From the NCBI RefSeq assembly GCF_900109945.1, contig NZ_FOBX01000005.1:399839-463838 (forward strand): 64,000 bases of DNA, given 5' to 3'. Within the stretch, counting starts at the first letter, position 1; every line of letters begins with the position of its first letter. A program made the translations under genes and the position numbers. Below, in pieces: positions 39,701-48,338 of the stretch. Below the pieces are notes generated by a model that was not told the DNA's origin, did not search any database, and worked only from the letters and a program-made list of their open reading frames with translations. This DNA comes from Bradyrhizobium sp. OK095. GTDB taxonomy: Bacteria > Pseudomonadota > Alphaproteobacteria > Rhizobiales > Xanthobacteraceae.

Positions 39701-40594
39701 TCACGCGCCCGCCAGCACCGCCCGTGCCGTCGCTACAAACGCCTGCGCCGCGGGCGATAGCGTTCGGCCCTGACGTTGGAGCAGCGACACCGGCCGCGTA
39801 ATGGCTGGGCGCACCAAAGGTCTTGCGATCAGCGTTGGAAACTGGTCGGTCGGCAGCATCGTCGCGGGGAGGATGGCGAGGCCGAGGCCCTGTGCGGTCA
39901 TGGCGAGCGCGGTGTTGATCAGGGTCACTTCATAGGTCGGATTGAGGTGTTTGCCTTGCGCGCCGAGCGCCTGATCGATCTGCATGCGGATTCGCGTTTC
40001 GCGGCGCATCGCGATGGTCGGCAGCTGCGCGAGTTCGTCCCATGTGAGGGACCGCCGCGCGGCGAAGTCGGCGGTGCGGCGGCCGATGGCGCTCAGGCGT
40101 CCGCGGGTCAGTGTCTCCACTGTCATCTCCGCGAATTCACCCTCCACGCTGCCGATCGCGAACTCCGCATCGGTTGTGCCCAGGCGCGGAACGAGATCGT
40201 CGGCGGCAACATCGCGCATGTCGATCTCGATGTCGGGATGGGCCGCGCGGAATGTTGCGAGCACTGACGGCAGCAGCGCCGATGCGGCGCCGGCTGATGC
40301 CAGAAACGCGACGCGGCCGGCGCGCGCTTGTGCGAGGTCGCGCATGCGCCGCGACAGGCCCTGCGCATCGCCCAGCATCCGTTCGGCTGCGTGAAACGCC
40401 TCATCGGCGGCCAGCGTCGGCTGTACCGATCGTGTCGAGCGGTCGAACAGCTTGACGCCGAGCTGGACCTCGAGCTGCTGGATCAACAGGCTCGCCGCCG
40501 ATTGCGTGATCCCGAGCTCGCGCGCGGCCCGCGTGATGCTGCGGGTCCGATAGACGGCGGTGAAGGCGCGTAGCTGCCGCAAGGTGACATTCAT
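39701..40594 (-). CDS. LysR-family regulator divergent from the FAD monooxygenase
   Basis: A 297-residue LysR-type regulator: winged helix at 1-60 (LRQLRAFTAVYRTRSITRAA, ITQSAASLLIQQLEVQLG) and effector domain from about 90 (GRVAFLASAGAASALLPS). ATG 40594 is taken; an in-frame TTG at 40600 is less likely. It is divergent from the monooxygenase at 40706, with two palindromes between them, so it probably controls that gene. Confidence 0.9.
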   Translation of the reverse strand: MNVTLRQLRAFTAVYRTRSITRAARELGITQSAASLLIQQLEVQLGVKLFDRSTRSVQPTLAADEAFHAAERMLGDAQGLSRRMRDLAQARAGRVAFLASAGAASALLPSVLATFRAAHPDIEIDMRDVAADDLVPRLGTTDAEFAIGSVEGEFAEMTVETLTRGRLSAIGRRTADFAARRSLTWDELAQLPTIAMRRETRIRMQIDQALGAQGKHLNPTYEVTLINTALAMTAQGLGLAILPATMLPTDQFPTLIARPLVRPAITRPVSLLQRQGRTLSPAAQAFVATARAVLAGA

Positions 40595-40602
40595 AGGCAA
40601 AG

Positions 40603-40641
40603 CTCATGAATTGATGAGTTCTTTCCGTCTTATCGCATAAG
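40603..40641. promoter_or_regulatory. Two palindromes in the LysR/monooxygenase intergenic region
   Basis: CTCAT-GAATTG-ATGAG (40603-40618) and CTTAT-CGC-ATAAG (40629-40641) are both perfect inverted repeats and are spaced about 24 bases centre to centre. This resembles the recognition and activation sites of LysR regulators. Position between divergent genes supports an operator role. Confidence 0.6.
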
Positions 40642-40705
40642 CGGGCCTGCAATAAAATGCATGCAGGTGCGGGCAACGAATCCGGGCGACAAGGGAATCG
40701 AAACG

Positions 40706-42346
40706 ATGAGGACACAGGTGCTGGTGGTGGGCGCCGGGCCCGTGGGATTGACCGCGGCCATGGATCTGGCCTCGCGCGGGATCGACGTCGTCGTCGCGGA
40801 AATTCGCCATGCCGGCGATCCGCCCAGCGTCAAATGCAATCACGTCTCGGCGCGCTCGATGGAAGTCTTCCGCCGGCTTGGCGTCGCCGCAAAACTGCGC
40901 GACGCGGGCTTGCCCGCGGACTTCCCGAATGATTGCTCCTACCGGACCACGGCGACCGGCATCGAGCTTTGCCGCATCGACATTCCCTCCCGCGCGCGCC
41001 GCTACAGCGCCACCGGCGGCCCCGACACCTGGTGGCCGACGCCGGAGCCGCCGCACCGGATTAATCAGGTCTATCTCGAGCCGATCCTGTTCGGCCACGC
41101 CGCGGCCCAGCCGCGCATCACCATTTTGGCGCGCACGGAAATCACTGATATCGAGCAGGACGGTGATCACGTGACCGCGCTGGCGCGCAACCTCGACGGC
41201 GGCGACACGCTCCGGATCGAAGCCAGCTTCGTGATCGGATGCGACGGTAGCCGCTCGCTGGTTCGCAAATCGATCGGCGCCAGCCTGTCCGGGACACCGG
41301 TGATCCAGCGCGTGCAATCGACCTTCATCGAGGCGCCGCAACTCAAGGAGTTGATGGGCGCGCACAAGCCGGCATGGATGGTGCTCTCGCTCAACCCGCG
41401 CCGCTCCGGCACCACGGTTGCGATCGACGGTCATGACCGCTGGCTGATCCATAATCATTTGAGGCCTGACGAGCCCGAATTCGACTCGGTCGATCGCGAT
41501 TGGTCCATCCGTGCGATCTTGGGCGTCGACGAGCGCTTCGAATACAAGATCCTCAGTAAGGAGGATTGGGTCGGGCGTCGCCTCGTGGCCGATCGCTTCC
41601 GCGACCGCAGGGTCTTCATCTGCGGCGATGCTGCGCATCTGTGGATGCCCTATGCCGGCTACGGCATGAATGCGGGCATCGCGGACGCCGTCGATCTCTG
41701 CTGGCAATTGGCGGCGCATCTGAACGGATGGGCGCCGGCTGCGATCCTCGATGCCTATGAGGCGGAGCGTCAGCCCATCACCGACCAGGTGTCGCGCTTT
41801 GCGATGGATCACGCGATGAAGATGATGGCGCAGCGCGGCGGTGTGTCGGCGGAGATCGAGGACGACACCCCGCGCGGTCACGCGGCGCGCGCCTCGCTGG
41901 CGCGAGCGGCCTACGATCTCAATGTGCAGCAATATTGCTGCGCTGGTCTCAACTTCGGCTACTATTACGATGCCTCGCCGATCATCGCCTATGACGGCGA
42001 AACGCCGCCGGCTTATGCGATGGGAAGTTTCACGCCCTCCACCGTGCCGGGCGCCCGCGCACCGCATCTGGTCCTGCGCGATGGACGATCGCTCTACGAT
42101 GCGTTCGGAACAGGTTACAATCTGTTGCGGTTCGATCCGGCGATCGATGTGGTGCAATTGCAGTCCGCTGCAGAGGCGCGGGGCATTCCGCTGACGCTGA
42201 TCGACATCGCGCCGGACGAAGCGAATGGTGCCTATGCCGAGAAGCTCGTGCTGGTGCGGCCCGATCAGCACATCGCCTGGCGCGGGCAGGCCGCGCCGGA
42301 ACATCCGCAAGCCTTGCTGGCGTGTCTCAGCGGCGCGGCGGCGTAA
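40706..42346 (+). CDS. FAD-dependent aromatic-type monooxygenase
   Basis: A 546-residue class A flavoprotein hydroxylase. Rossmann FAD motif VLVVGAGPVGLTAAMDLASR at about 5-24, the SFVIGCDGSRSLVRKSIG motif (about 185-200), and the second FAD motif RRVFICGDAAHLWMPYAGYG (about 306-325). The C-terminal thioredoxin-like extension (from about 430) is typical of phenol or polyketide hydroxylases. It would use NAD(P)H and O2 to hydroxylate an aromatic acid or phenol; the substrate is unknown. ATG 40706 has AAGGGA upstream and fits better than 40661. It precedes a Bug receptor that may bring in its substrate. Confidence 0.9.
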   Translation: MRTQVLVVGAGPVGLTAAMDLASRGIDVVVAEIRHAGDPPSVKCNHVSARSMEVFRRLGVAAKLRDAGLPADFPNDCSYRTTATGIELCRIDIPSRARRYSATGGPDTWWPTPEPPHRINQVYLEPILFGHAAAQPRITILARTEITDIEQDGDHVTALARNLDGGDTLRIEASFVIGCDGSRSLVRKSIGASLSGTPVIQRVQSTFIEAPQLKELMGAHKPAWMVLSLNPRRSGTTVAIDGHDRWLIHNHLRPDEPEFDSVDRDWSIRAILGVDERFEYKILSKEDWVGRRLVADRFRDRRVFICGDAAHLWMPYAGYGMNAGIADAVDLCWQLAAHLNGWAPAAILDAYEAERQPITDQVSRFAMDHAMKMMAQRGGVSAEIEDDTPRGHAARASLARAAYDLNVQQYCCAGLNFGYYYDASPIIAYDGETPPAYAMGSFTPSTVPGARAPHLVLRDGRSLYDAFGTGYNLLRFDPAIDVVQLQSAAEARGIPLTLIDIAPDEANGAYAEKLVLVRPDQHIAWRGQAAPEHPQALLACLSGAAA

Positions 42347-42376
42347 GCAACTCATAAGAAAAATCAGGAGGAGAAA

Positions 42377-43357
42377 TTGTTTCAAATTGCAAGGCGCCGC
42401 ATTCTGGCCGTGCTGACGGCCGCGACTTTCGCCGTGCTGCCGCTGGAGGCAGGCGAGGCGGCCTATCCGGAGCAATTGATCAAGATCATCGTGACCTTCC
42501 CGCCCGGCGGCAGCGCCGACACGGTCATCCGCGCGCTCGAGCCGCTGGTCACAGCCGAGCTCAAGCAGAGCCTGGTGATCGAGAACCGCGCAGGCGCAGG
42601 CGGCAACATCGGCATGGCCGCGGTCGCGCAGGCCAAGCCCGACGGCTACACGCTCGGCGTCGCGCCCGCGGGCGCACTGACGGTGAACCCGCACCTCAAT
42701 TCGTCGATGCCGTTCGATCCGAAAGATCTCGCGCCGATCACGCTGCTTGCGGAAATTCCCTTCGTGCTCGTGGCGTCCGCGGACATTCCAGCGCACAATG
42801 CGGCCGAGACGGTCGCGCTTGCCAAGGCAAAGCCGGGCGCGCTGTCGATCGGGCATGGCGGCAATTCGACTGCGATGCATTTGACGGCCGCACTGTTCAC
42901 GCAGAAGACCGGGATCAGCATGGAGCTGGTCCCCTATCGCGGGACCGCACCGGCAGCGGTCGACGTCCTCGCGGGCCATGTCCCGTTTGCGGTGCTGGAT
43001 ATTCCGGCATCGAGGCAATTTATCCTTGAAGGCAAGCTCAATGCGATCGGCGTTTCCTCCGCGCGGCGTCTTCCATCCTTGCCCGATGTGCCGACTCTCG
43101 CCGAGAGTGGCATTGCGGATTTCGAATCCGTGGGCTGGTTCGGGCTGGTTGCTCCGGCCGGCACGTCGGCGGATGTCATCGGCAGGCTGAACGAGGCCTT
43201 CACGAAAGCGCTGAAGGACCCGGCCGTGGCCGAGAAGATCAGGACCCTCGGCGCCGAGCCTGCACCCACGTCACCCGAGCAGTTCGGCCGCTTCATTCAG
43301 AGCGAAAGCACCAAATGGGGCAAGCTCATCAGCGAGGCCGGCATCAAGGCGAACTAG
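42377..43357 (+). CDS. Tripartite tricarboxylate transporter (Bug) substrate-binding protein
   Basis: A 326-residue periplasmic receptor: signal peptide RRRILAVLTAATFAVLPLEA, then IIVTFPPGGSADTVIRAL, VIENRAGAGGNIGMAAVAQA, VPYRGTAPAAVDVLAGHV and LPDVPTLAESG. It starts with TTG at 42377, supported by AGGAGGAG (42366-42373) just upstream. It lies 30 bases after the monooxygenase, so the two are probably co-transcribed and the ligand may be the monooxygenase substrate. TctAB are not present here. Confidence 0.9.
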   Translation: MFQIARRRILAVLTAATFAVLPLEAGEAAYPEQLIKIIVTFPPGGSADTVIRALEPLVTAELKQSLVIENRAGAGGNIGMAAVAQAKPDGYTLGVAPAGALTVNPHLNSSMPFDPKDLAPITLLAEIPFVLVASADIPAHNAAETVALAKAKPGALSIGHGGNSTAMHLTAALFTQKTGISMELVPYRGTAPAAVDVLAGHVPFAVLDIPASRQFILEGKLNAIGVSSARRLPSLPDVPTLAESGIADFESVGWFGLVAPAGTSADVIGRLNEAFTKALKDPAVAEKIRTLGAEPAPTSPEQFGRFIQSESTKWGKLISEAGIKAN

Positions 43358-43445
43358 AGGCGATCTCAGGCCACCCCAACCGGCCTCTCCAGATCGGCCC
43401 CTTCCGCTCCTTCGCGTGCGCGATGTCCACGGCCGTGCGTCTGAG

Positions 43446-44432
43446 CTAATGCGCGGCGATGCCCGAGCTCTCGATCACCCGCTTGTAGCGTGCGGTCTCC
43501 GCGACGATGAACGGGCCCATCTCGGCCGGCCCCTTGTCGGCAATCGACACCTGGCCGTTGGTGGCGAGGTCGGCGACGATGCCGGGGTCGGCGAGCACGG
43601 TGGCCAGCGCCTCAGAGAGCTTGCCCACGATTCGCGGGTCGGTCCCGGCCGGGACCGCGACCCAGGTCGAGCCGACGCTGACGGCGTCCGGGTAGCCGGC
43701 CTCGAGCACCGTCGGCGCGTCGGGCAGCGCGGCCAGCCGCGTCGTGCCGGTGGTGCCGAGCACCTTGACCTTGCCGGTGTCGATCAGCGGCCTGAGCACG
43801 GTGAGGTAGTCGAAGGAGACGTCCAGGATGCCCGACATCATGTCGGTCATCTGGCTCGAGCCCGACTTGTAGGGCACGTGGGTCAGCTTGATGCCGGTGG
43901 CCGCCTGGAACATCTCGCCGGCGAGGTGCTGGGCGGTGCCGGGGCCGGGGGAGCCGAAATTGAGCTTGCCCGGGTTGGCCTTCGCGTAGGCGACGAACTC
44001 AGCCAGCGTGCTGTAGGGCGCTGCCGCGGTCGCGACGAGGACCTGGTTCGCCGAGCTCACGCCCCGGACGTGGACGTAGCTCTTGAGCGAGTCGTAATTG
44101 AGCTTCCCCAGCCCCATGTTCGGCTGGATCGTCATAGGCCCGCCGGAGGCGAAGAGCACAGTGTAGCCGTCGGGCTGGGCCCGGGCGACGAACTCCGTCC
44201 CAATGATCCCGCCGGCGCCGGGGCGGTTCTCCACCACCACGGGCTGCCCAAGCCGCGTCCGCAGCAGCTCCGCGATCTTGCGCGAGACGAGGTCGGTGAC
44301 GCCGCCGGCCGCGAACGGCACCACCCAGGTGATCGCGCGGTTCGGCCAGGATTCCGCGGTCGTCTGGGCCCTCGCGGCGCCCGTCTGGAACGCCAGCGTC
44401 GTCGCGGCGACCAGACACAGGAGCGCTCTCAT
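43446..44432 (-). CDS. Tripartite tricarboxylate transporter (Bug) substrate-binding protein
   Basis: A 328-residue receptor: signal MRALLCLVAATTLAFQTGA cut near ARAQ, then WVVPFAAGGVTDLVSRKIAE, VVENRPGAGGIIGTEFVARA, VPYKSGSSQMTDMMSGIL and LPDAPTVLEAGYPD. The frame continues upstream in frame to 44585 into sequence of another origin (see 44478-44585), but the natural start is ATG 44432. The gene reads as more G+C-rich than its neighbours, suggesting recent arrival. Ligand unknown. Confidence 0.88.
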   Translation of the reverse strand: MRALLCLVAATTLAFQTGAARAQTTAESWPNRAITWVVPFAAGGVTDLVSRKIAELLRTRLGQPVVVENRPGAGGIIGTEFVARAQPDGYTVLFASGGPMTIQPNMGLGKLNYDSLKSYVHVRGVSSANQVLVATAAAPYSTLAEFVAYAKANPGKLNFGSPGPGTAQHLAGEMFQAATGIKLTHVPYKSGSSQMTDMMSGILDVSFDYLTVLRPLIDTGKVKVLGTTGTTRLAALPDAPTVLEAGYPDAVSVGSTWVAVPAGTDPRIVGKLSEALATVLADPGIVADLATNGQVSIADKGPAEMGPFIVAETARYKRVIESSGIAAH

Positions 44433-44477
44433 CACCGTCGATCCGGGGCGACCGCCTAGGCTGCTGCGCGCGCCAGA

Positions 44478-44585
44478 TCCCGCGACTTCCGCGGTGACGG
44501 TCTGCTCGACCGCGTTGTTGACCACCTGCCGCGAGGTCTGATGATAGCCGCGCTGCTGCGCCGGCATGAAGACGCCGAATTCCAT
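44478..44585 (-). pseudogene. Truncated N-terminus of a luciferase-family flavin oxidoreductase (LLM class)
   Basis: The first about 36 codons read MEFGVFMPAQQRGYHQTSRQ then VVNNAVEQTVTAEVAG, which matches the start of LLM-class flavin-dependent oxidoreductases as I know them. After that the frame runs into unrelated sequence (SGARSSLGGRPGSTV) and then into the Bug receptor signal peptide. So an oxidoreductase gene was cut after its first helix and its body replaced. Start ATG 44585. The 36-codon piece cannot form an enzyme. If translated, it would give the receptor a 51-residue N-terminal extension. Confidence 0.7.
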
Positions 44586-44710
44586 GGATGCAGTCCGCCC
44601 TCGTTGCAGCGTGGCCGTTTATGGCCATGTTGACCGAAGGCTACAGCTTTGAGTTTCTCCCAACTATTGGCGCAGTCCGAGCATCTCTTTTGCAAAATAT
44701 GAAAAGATCG
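44586..44710. other. Former divergent promoter region
   Basis: About 125 bases between two truncated gene heads (LLM oxidoreductase on minus, LysR on plus). It is A/T-richer near 44650-44708. It is probably the old LysR-controlled promoter and may still drive the Bug receptor at 43446. Confidence 0.4.
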
Positions 44711-44764
44711 ATGGATCGCTTTCAGGCCATGAAACGGTTTGTCCGCGAGGGCAGCTTCTCGGCG
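44711..44764 (+). pseudogene. Truncated head of a LysR-family regulator
   Basis: ATG 44711 begins MDRFQAMKRFVREGSFSA, which resembles LysR N-termini of the form MDRFQAMxxFVRVVExGSFSA with a short internal loss. The reading frame then becomes Cys/Pro-rich and runs antisense into the ABC ATPase gene. It is the opposite partner of the truncated oxidoreductase at 44585, so both arms of a LysR/oxidoreductase pair are broken here. Confidence 0.55.
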
Positions 44765-44783
44765 TGCAGCTGCTTTCCGGCCC

Positions 44784-45593
44784 TCACGCCACCCCCGCCG
44801 GCTTCTCCAGATCCGCCCAGATCCTCGCAAAATAATCCTGGAATTGCGGGTCGGTGCGGAGGCCCGCGGGATCGCGGCCGGCGCGGGGCAGGTCGATCAC
44901 GTGCCACGCGCGGACCGTGGCCGGGCGCGCGCTCAGCACCAGCACGCGATCGGCCATGGCGATGGCCTCACCGATGTCGTGGGTGACGAGGATGGCGCTC
45001 TTGCCGCGCTCGGCGATGATGCGGGAGACGTCGGCCTGCATCAGCAGGCGGGTCTGGAAGTCGAGCGCGGAGAACGGCTCGTCGAGCAGGATCACTTGAG
45101 GGTCGAAAGCGAGCGTGCGCATGATCGCGACGCGCTGGCGCATGCCGCCGGAGAGCGCCGCGGGTTTTGCGTGCTCGAACCCGGCCAAGCCATAGGCCCT
45201 GATCAGCTCCAGCGCGATCTCCTTCGCACGAGCCTTGGGTGTCTTCCGGACTTCGAGGCCGAGCATGACGTTGTCGAGCACGCTGCGCCACGGCAGCAGC
45301 AAATCCTTTTGCAACATGTAGCCGACATGGCCGGCGGCATCGTCGACGCGCTTGCCGCCGACCTCGACATGGCCGCGGGTCGGCCGCAACAGCCCGGCAA
45401 TGGCGTTGAACAGCGTGGACTTGCCGCAGCCGGAGGGGCCGACGATTGCCAGCGTCTCGCCGCGGCGCAGCTCGAAATCAACTTTCCGGATCGCCTCGAC
45501 CGGGCGCCCCTGCCCATCGAAGGTGACGCCGACACTTTTCGCGCGCAGCACGATCGTCGCGGACTCGGTGAGGTTTTGCGCGAGTGCATTCAT
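44784..45593 (-). CDS. NitT/TauT-type ABC transporter ATPase of the rut cluster
   Basis: A 269-residue ATPase: Walker A IVGPSGCGKSTLFNAIAG, Q-loop MLQKDLLLPWRSV, signature LSGGMRQRVAIMRTL, Walker B VILLDEPFSALD, and H-loop LVTHDIGEAI. Start ATG 45593 overlaps the rutD stop by four bases. It is the last intact gene of the six-gene operon; the 3' end faces the scar region at 44764. Confidence 0.92.
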   Translation of the reverse strand: MNALAQNLTESATIVLRAKSVGVTFDGQGRPVEAIRKVDFELRRGETLAIVGPSGCGKSTLFNAIAGLLRPTRGHVEVGGKRVDDAAGHVGYMLQKDLLLPWRSVLDNVMLGLEVRKTPKARAKEIALELIRAYGLAGFEHAKPAALSGGMRQRVAIMRTLAFDPQVILLDEPFSALDFQTRLLMQADVSRIIAERGKSAILVTHDIGEAIAMADRVLVLSARPATVRAWHVIDLPRAGRDPAGLRTDPQFQDYFARIWADLEKPAGVA

Positions 45594-46381
45594 CGCTCCA
45601 CCTCCTTGCAGAAGTCGAGCAGCGTGTCGTTGAAGATCTTTGGCGTCACCACGCTGAAGGCGTGCGCGCCCCAATCGACCTCGTGAACCCGCGCATCAGG
45701 AATGGCGGCGGCGAGCTCGCGGGTGAGATAGGCCGGCACCAATGCGTCGTCCTTTGCGGAGGACAGTAGTGTCGGCACGTTGATTTCAGCGAGGCGCCTG
45801 CCGCCCTCGAATGCCAGAAACATGTCGATGCGCTGGTTCATTGTCGCGATGGACGGGAAGTGCTTGAGGATTTTCTCTTCCTCGGCATCGAGATGCGCGA
45901 TGTTCTCGGAGATCCATTGCGGCGGGTAGAGGAACAGCGGCTGCGCCCGCACATAGGCCTGCGGGCCGGACTGATTGAGGAGTTGTTTGCGAATCTCGAA
46001 GCAGCGCCGCAGGAATGGGTCGGCACGGCCCCAGCCGTTGACGACAGCAAGGCTGCGCAGACGCTTCGGATGACGCAGCGCCAGCTCGAGGCCGACGATG
46101 CCGCCGATGGCGTGGCCGACCACATGCGCCGCGTCGACGCCGGCATGGTCGAGCACGCTAGCGATGTCGTCGGCCATGCCGGTGATGCTGCGGCTACCGG
46201 CTGCGCTGCGGCCGGTGCCGACGTGGTCGTAGAGTATGACCTGGTGGCGGCTCGCGAGCGCGTCGAGCTGCGGCGCCCAGAACGAGCCGCTGCCGCCCAT
46301 GCCGGCGGAGAGCACGATTGGCGTACCGTGCCCGTGAACTTCGTAATAGATCTCGGCATCCTTGCCGCGTGCAAAAGCCAT
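45590..46381 (-). CDS. rutD: RutD-like aminoacrylate hydrolase (alpha/beta hydrolase)
   Basis: Speeds removal of aminoacrylate in the Rut pyrimidine pathway. The 263-residue product follows E. coli RutD closely by my reading: SAGMGGSGSFWAPQLDAL, VVGHAIGGIVGLELALRHP (nucleophile position is His-Ala-Ile, not the GxSxG serine, as in RutD GHALG), and the diagnostic VNGWGRADPFLRRCFEIRKQ and YVRAQPLFLYPPQWISEN. Flanked by permease and ATPase genes of an importer. A catalytic serine is absent at the elbow, in line with the doubtful enzymatic role of RutD. Confidence 0.88.
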   Translation of the reverse strand: MAFARGKDAEIYYEVHGHGTPIVLSAGMGGSGSFWAPQLDALASRHQVILYDHVGTGRSAAGSRSITGMADDIASVLDHAGVDAAHVVGHAIGGIVGLELALRHPKRLRSLAVVNGWGRADPFLRRCFEIRKQLLNQSGPQAYVRAQPLFLYPPQWISENIAHLDAEEEKILKHFPSIATMNQRIDMFLAFEGGRRLAEINVPTLLSSAKDDALVPAYLTRELAAAIPDARVHEVDWGAHAFSVVTPKIFNDTLLDFCKEVER

Positions 46382-46409
46382 GGCGTCCCAGCTGTTGGAT
46401 TGATGTCGT

Positions 46410-47213
46410 TCAGGATCGGTGGAGCAGGCGTCGCTCGATCAGATCGATCGCGCCGTACATCAGCAGCGCCACCACCATCAGCGTCGCGATGCCGACCCAG
46501 ACCGCGTTGAGGTCGTAGAGCACGCCGGCGTAGTAGATCATGTAGCCGAGGCCCTCCCTGGATGCGATGTACTCGCCGACGACCGCGCCGATCAGCGCGA
46601 AGCCGACGTTGAGGCGGAAGGCCGCGACGATCCACGGCATCGCACCGGGCACGATGACGGTGCGCCAGGTCTTCACGCGGGACGCACCGAGCGAGCGCAG
46701 CAGCTTGACGAGATCGGAATCGACCTCCTTCGCTCCCTGGAGCGCCGTGATGACGGCGACGATGAAGGTGATGATCGCCGCAATCGCGATCTTCGAGGAG
46801 AGGCCGATGCCGAACCAGACGATGATCAGCGGCGCCAGCGCAATCTTCGGCAGGCCGTTGAGCGCGATGAGATAGGGCCGCAGCACGGCGGCGCCGGTCG
46901 GGACCAACCACAGTGCGAGCCCCGCTGCGCTGCCGAGCACCGTTCCGATCAGAAAACCGGCGATGGCTTCCCACGCCGTCAGCGCCGCGTCGCGCAACAG
47001 CTCGCCGCTGCCGATCAGCTTGGCTCCCTTGGCGATGATGCCGCTCGGCTGGCCATAGAGATAGACCGCGATCAGGCCGAAGCGGATCGCGAGCTCCCAC
47101 GCCGCGAGCAGCGCGACCAGCAGTGCGATCTGCAGCAGCGCGATGCGGAGCGCGGACGGCAGCCTGAAGCGCGCGCCCGTCACCGCGGCCTGTCCGGCGT
47201 CGAGCACGGCCAT
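46410..47213 (-). CDS. NitT/TauT-type ABC transporter permease of the rut cluster
   Basis: A 267-residue inner-membrane permease with about six helices. The EAA-like loop is DLVKLLRSLGASRVKTWRTV, then IVPGAMPWIVAAFRLNVGFA. ATG 47213 lies one base after the rutC stop; the long N-terminal open frame to 47492 is an antisense-like shadow of rutC. Partner of the ATPase (44784) and receptor (48335). Confidence 0.92.
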   Translation of the reverse strand: MAVLDAGQAAVTGARFRLPSALRIALLQIALLVALLAAWELAIRFGLIAVYLYGQPSGIIAKGAKLIGSGELLRDAALTAWEAIAGFLIGTVLGSAAGLALWLVPTGAAVLRPYLIALNGLPKIALAPLIIVWFGIGLSSKIAIAAIITFIVAVITALQGAKEVDSDLVKLLRSLGASRVKTWRTVIVPGAMPWIVAAFRLNVGFALIGAVVGEYIASREGLGYMIYYAGVLYDLNAVWVGIATLMVVALLMYGAIDLIERRLLHRS

Positions 47214-47214
47214 T

Positions 47215-47601
47215 TCACGGCCTCTTGTGCGCGATCGAGGCGATCTCGACGAGGCAGGCCGGCTTGACCAGCCCGCACTGGATGCAGAAGCGCGCCGGCT
47301 TCTCGCCCGGAAAATACTCGGCATAGACCTTGTTGACCGCGGCGTAGTTCGCCCAGTCGGTGACGAAGATCGAGTTGAAGGTGACGTCGGCGAGGCTGGA
47401 GCCCGCCGTCTCCAGCACGCGCTTGATGGTCTCGAGGATGTGCCGGGTCTGGCCCGCCGCGTCGCCCTCATGGACGACGTCGTTGTTCGCATCGAACGCC
47501 AGCGTGCCCGAGACGTAGATGACGTTGTCGGCCATCATGCCCGGCGAGAACGGAGCGATGGGGGCGGTGGTCCCGGATGGAATGATGGCGCGGTCGGTCA
47601 T
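47215..47601 (-). CDS. rutC: RutC (RidA-family) aminoacrylate-processing protein
   Basis: A 128-residue RidA/YjgF-family protein that in the Rut pathway deals with the aminoacrylate intermediate. Near-identity in my reading to E. coli RutC at [52 protein letters not shown], and [14 protein letters not shown], the last holding the conserved arginine and the two Cys. Its ATG overlaps the rutB stop (ATGA). Confidence 0.93.
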   Translation of the reverse strand: MTDRAIIPSGTTAPIAPFSPGMMADNVIYVSGTLAFDANNDVVHEGDAAGQTRHILETIKRVLETAGSSLADVTFNSIFVTDWANYAAVNKVYAEYFPGEKPARFCIQCGLVKPACLVEIASIAHKRP

Positions 47602-48338
47602 AGCTGGTCCTCGTTTGCTGGAACGGCTTCGGTCTGGGCAAAGGCGCGACGAAAATCGCTCGCGGACGAGACCCAGCCGAAGAATGTCTCGATGTTGAAG
47701 ACGGACGCCTTCTGGATGTAGTCGGGGCCGGCCTGGTGCGTTGCGTCCTCCAGCATCACCCCGAAATATTCGAGGTGGAATCCGTCGCGCAGCGTCGATT
47801 CCACGCAGACATTGGTGGCGATGCCGCAGAACACGAGGTTGCGGATGCCGCGGGCGCGCAAAATGCTGTCGAACTGGCTGTTGAAGAAGCCGCTGTAGCG
47901 CGTTTTGGGCACCACGATGTCGCCGGGCTTCGGCTGGAGATCGTCGACCAGCGCGTAGTCCCAGCCGCCCTTGGCGAGCAGCTTGCCTTGCAGCTCGGGC
48001 CGCTTGCGCATCGTCTTCAGCGCGTTCGACTTGTGCCAGTTCGGCGAGCCCGGCCCGCCGGCCTCGACATAGTCGGAATCCCAGCCGTTCTGGAAGAAGA
48101 TCACGGGAACGCCGGCGCCGCGTGCGACGCTCAGCACATCCTGGATCGCCGTGATCGTCGCCTTGGCGCCGGAGATGTCGAAGCCGGCGAGATCGAGATA
48201 ACCGTTCGGCGATGCATAGGCGTTCTGCATATCAACGACGACCACTGCGGTCTCGTCAACCGCAAGTCGGAGCGGCTCGGGCCGCGCCGGCAGGGTGACG
48301 TAACGCGGCTCGCGCGCGGGAGAGGTATTCACTGTCAT
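47598..48338 (-). CDS. rutB: RutB ureidoacrylate amidohydrolase (isochorismatase family)
   Basis: Hydrolyses ureidoacrylate (or its peracid) to carbamate and aminoacrylate. The 246-residue product follows E. coli RutB throughout in my reading: [20 protein letters not shown] (catalytic Asp), [51 protein letters not shown] (catalytic Lys) and [16 protein letters not shown] (catalytic Cys). Starts at 48338, overlapping the receptor stop by four bases. The frame upstream of that is a shadow. Confidence 0.95.
   Translation of the reverse strand: MTVNTSPAREPRYVTLPARPEPLRLAVDETAVVVVDMQNAYASPNGYLDLAGFDISGAKATITAIQDVLSVARGAGVPVIFFQNGWDSDYVEAGGPGSPNWHKSNALKTMRKRPELQGKLLAKGGWDYALVDDLQPKPGDIVVPKTRYSGFFNSQFDSILRARGIRNLVFCGIATNVCVESTLRDGFHLEYFGVMLEDATHQAGPDYIQKASVFNIETFFGWVSSASDFRRAFAQTEAVPANEDQL

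Noticed and set aside
40706..42346. FAD monooxygenase as the missing RutA of the rut cluster
   Set aside because: RutA is a luciferase-family FMN enzyme; this protein is a class A FAD hydroxylase, and it is regulated by its own divergent LysR gene several kb away.
44478..44585. The truncated LLM oxidoreductase as a remnant of rutA itself
   Set aside because: Its N-terminus (MEFGVFMPAQQRGYHQ) is LLM-like but does not match the RutA start I know, and it had its own divergent LysR partner. It may be unrelated to the rut operon.
43446..44585. A 379-residue Bug receptor starting at 44585
   Set aside because: The signal peptide begins at residue 52 (MRALLCLVAATT); the first 51 residues derive from another gene, so the normal start is 44432.
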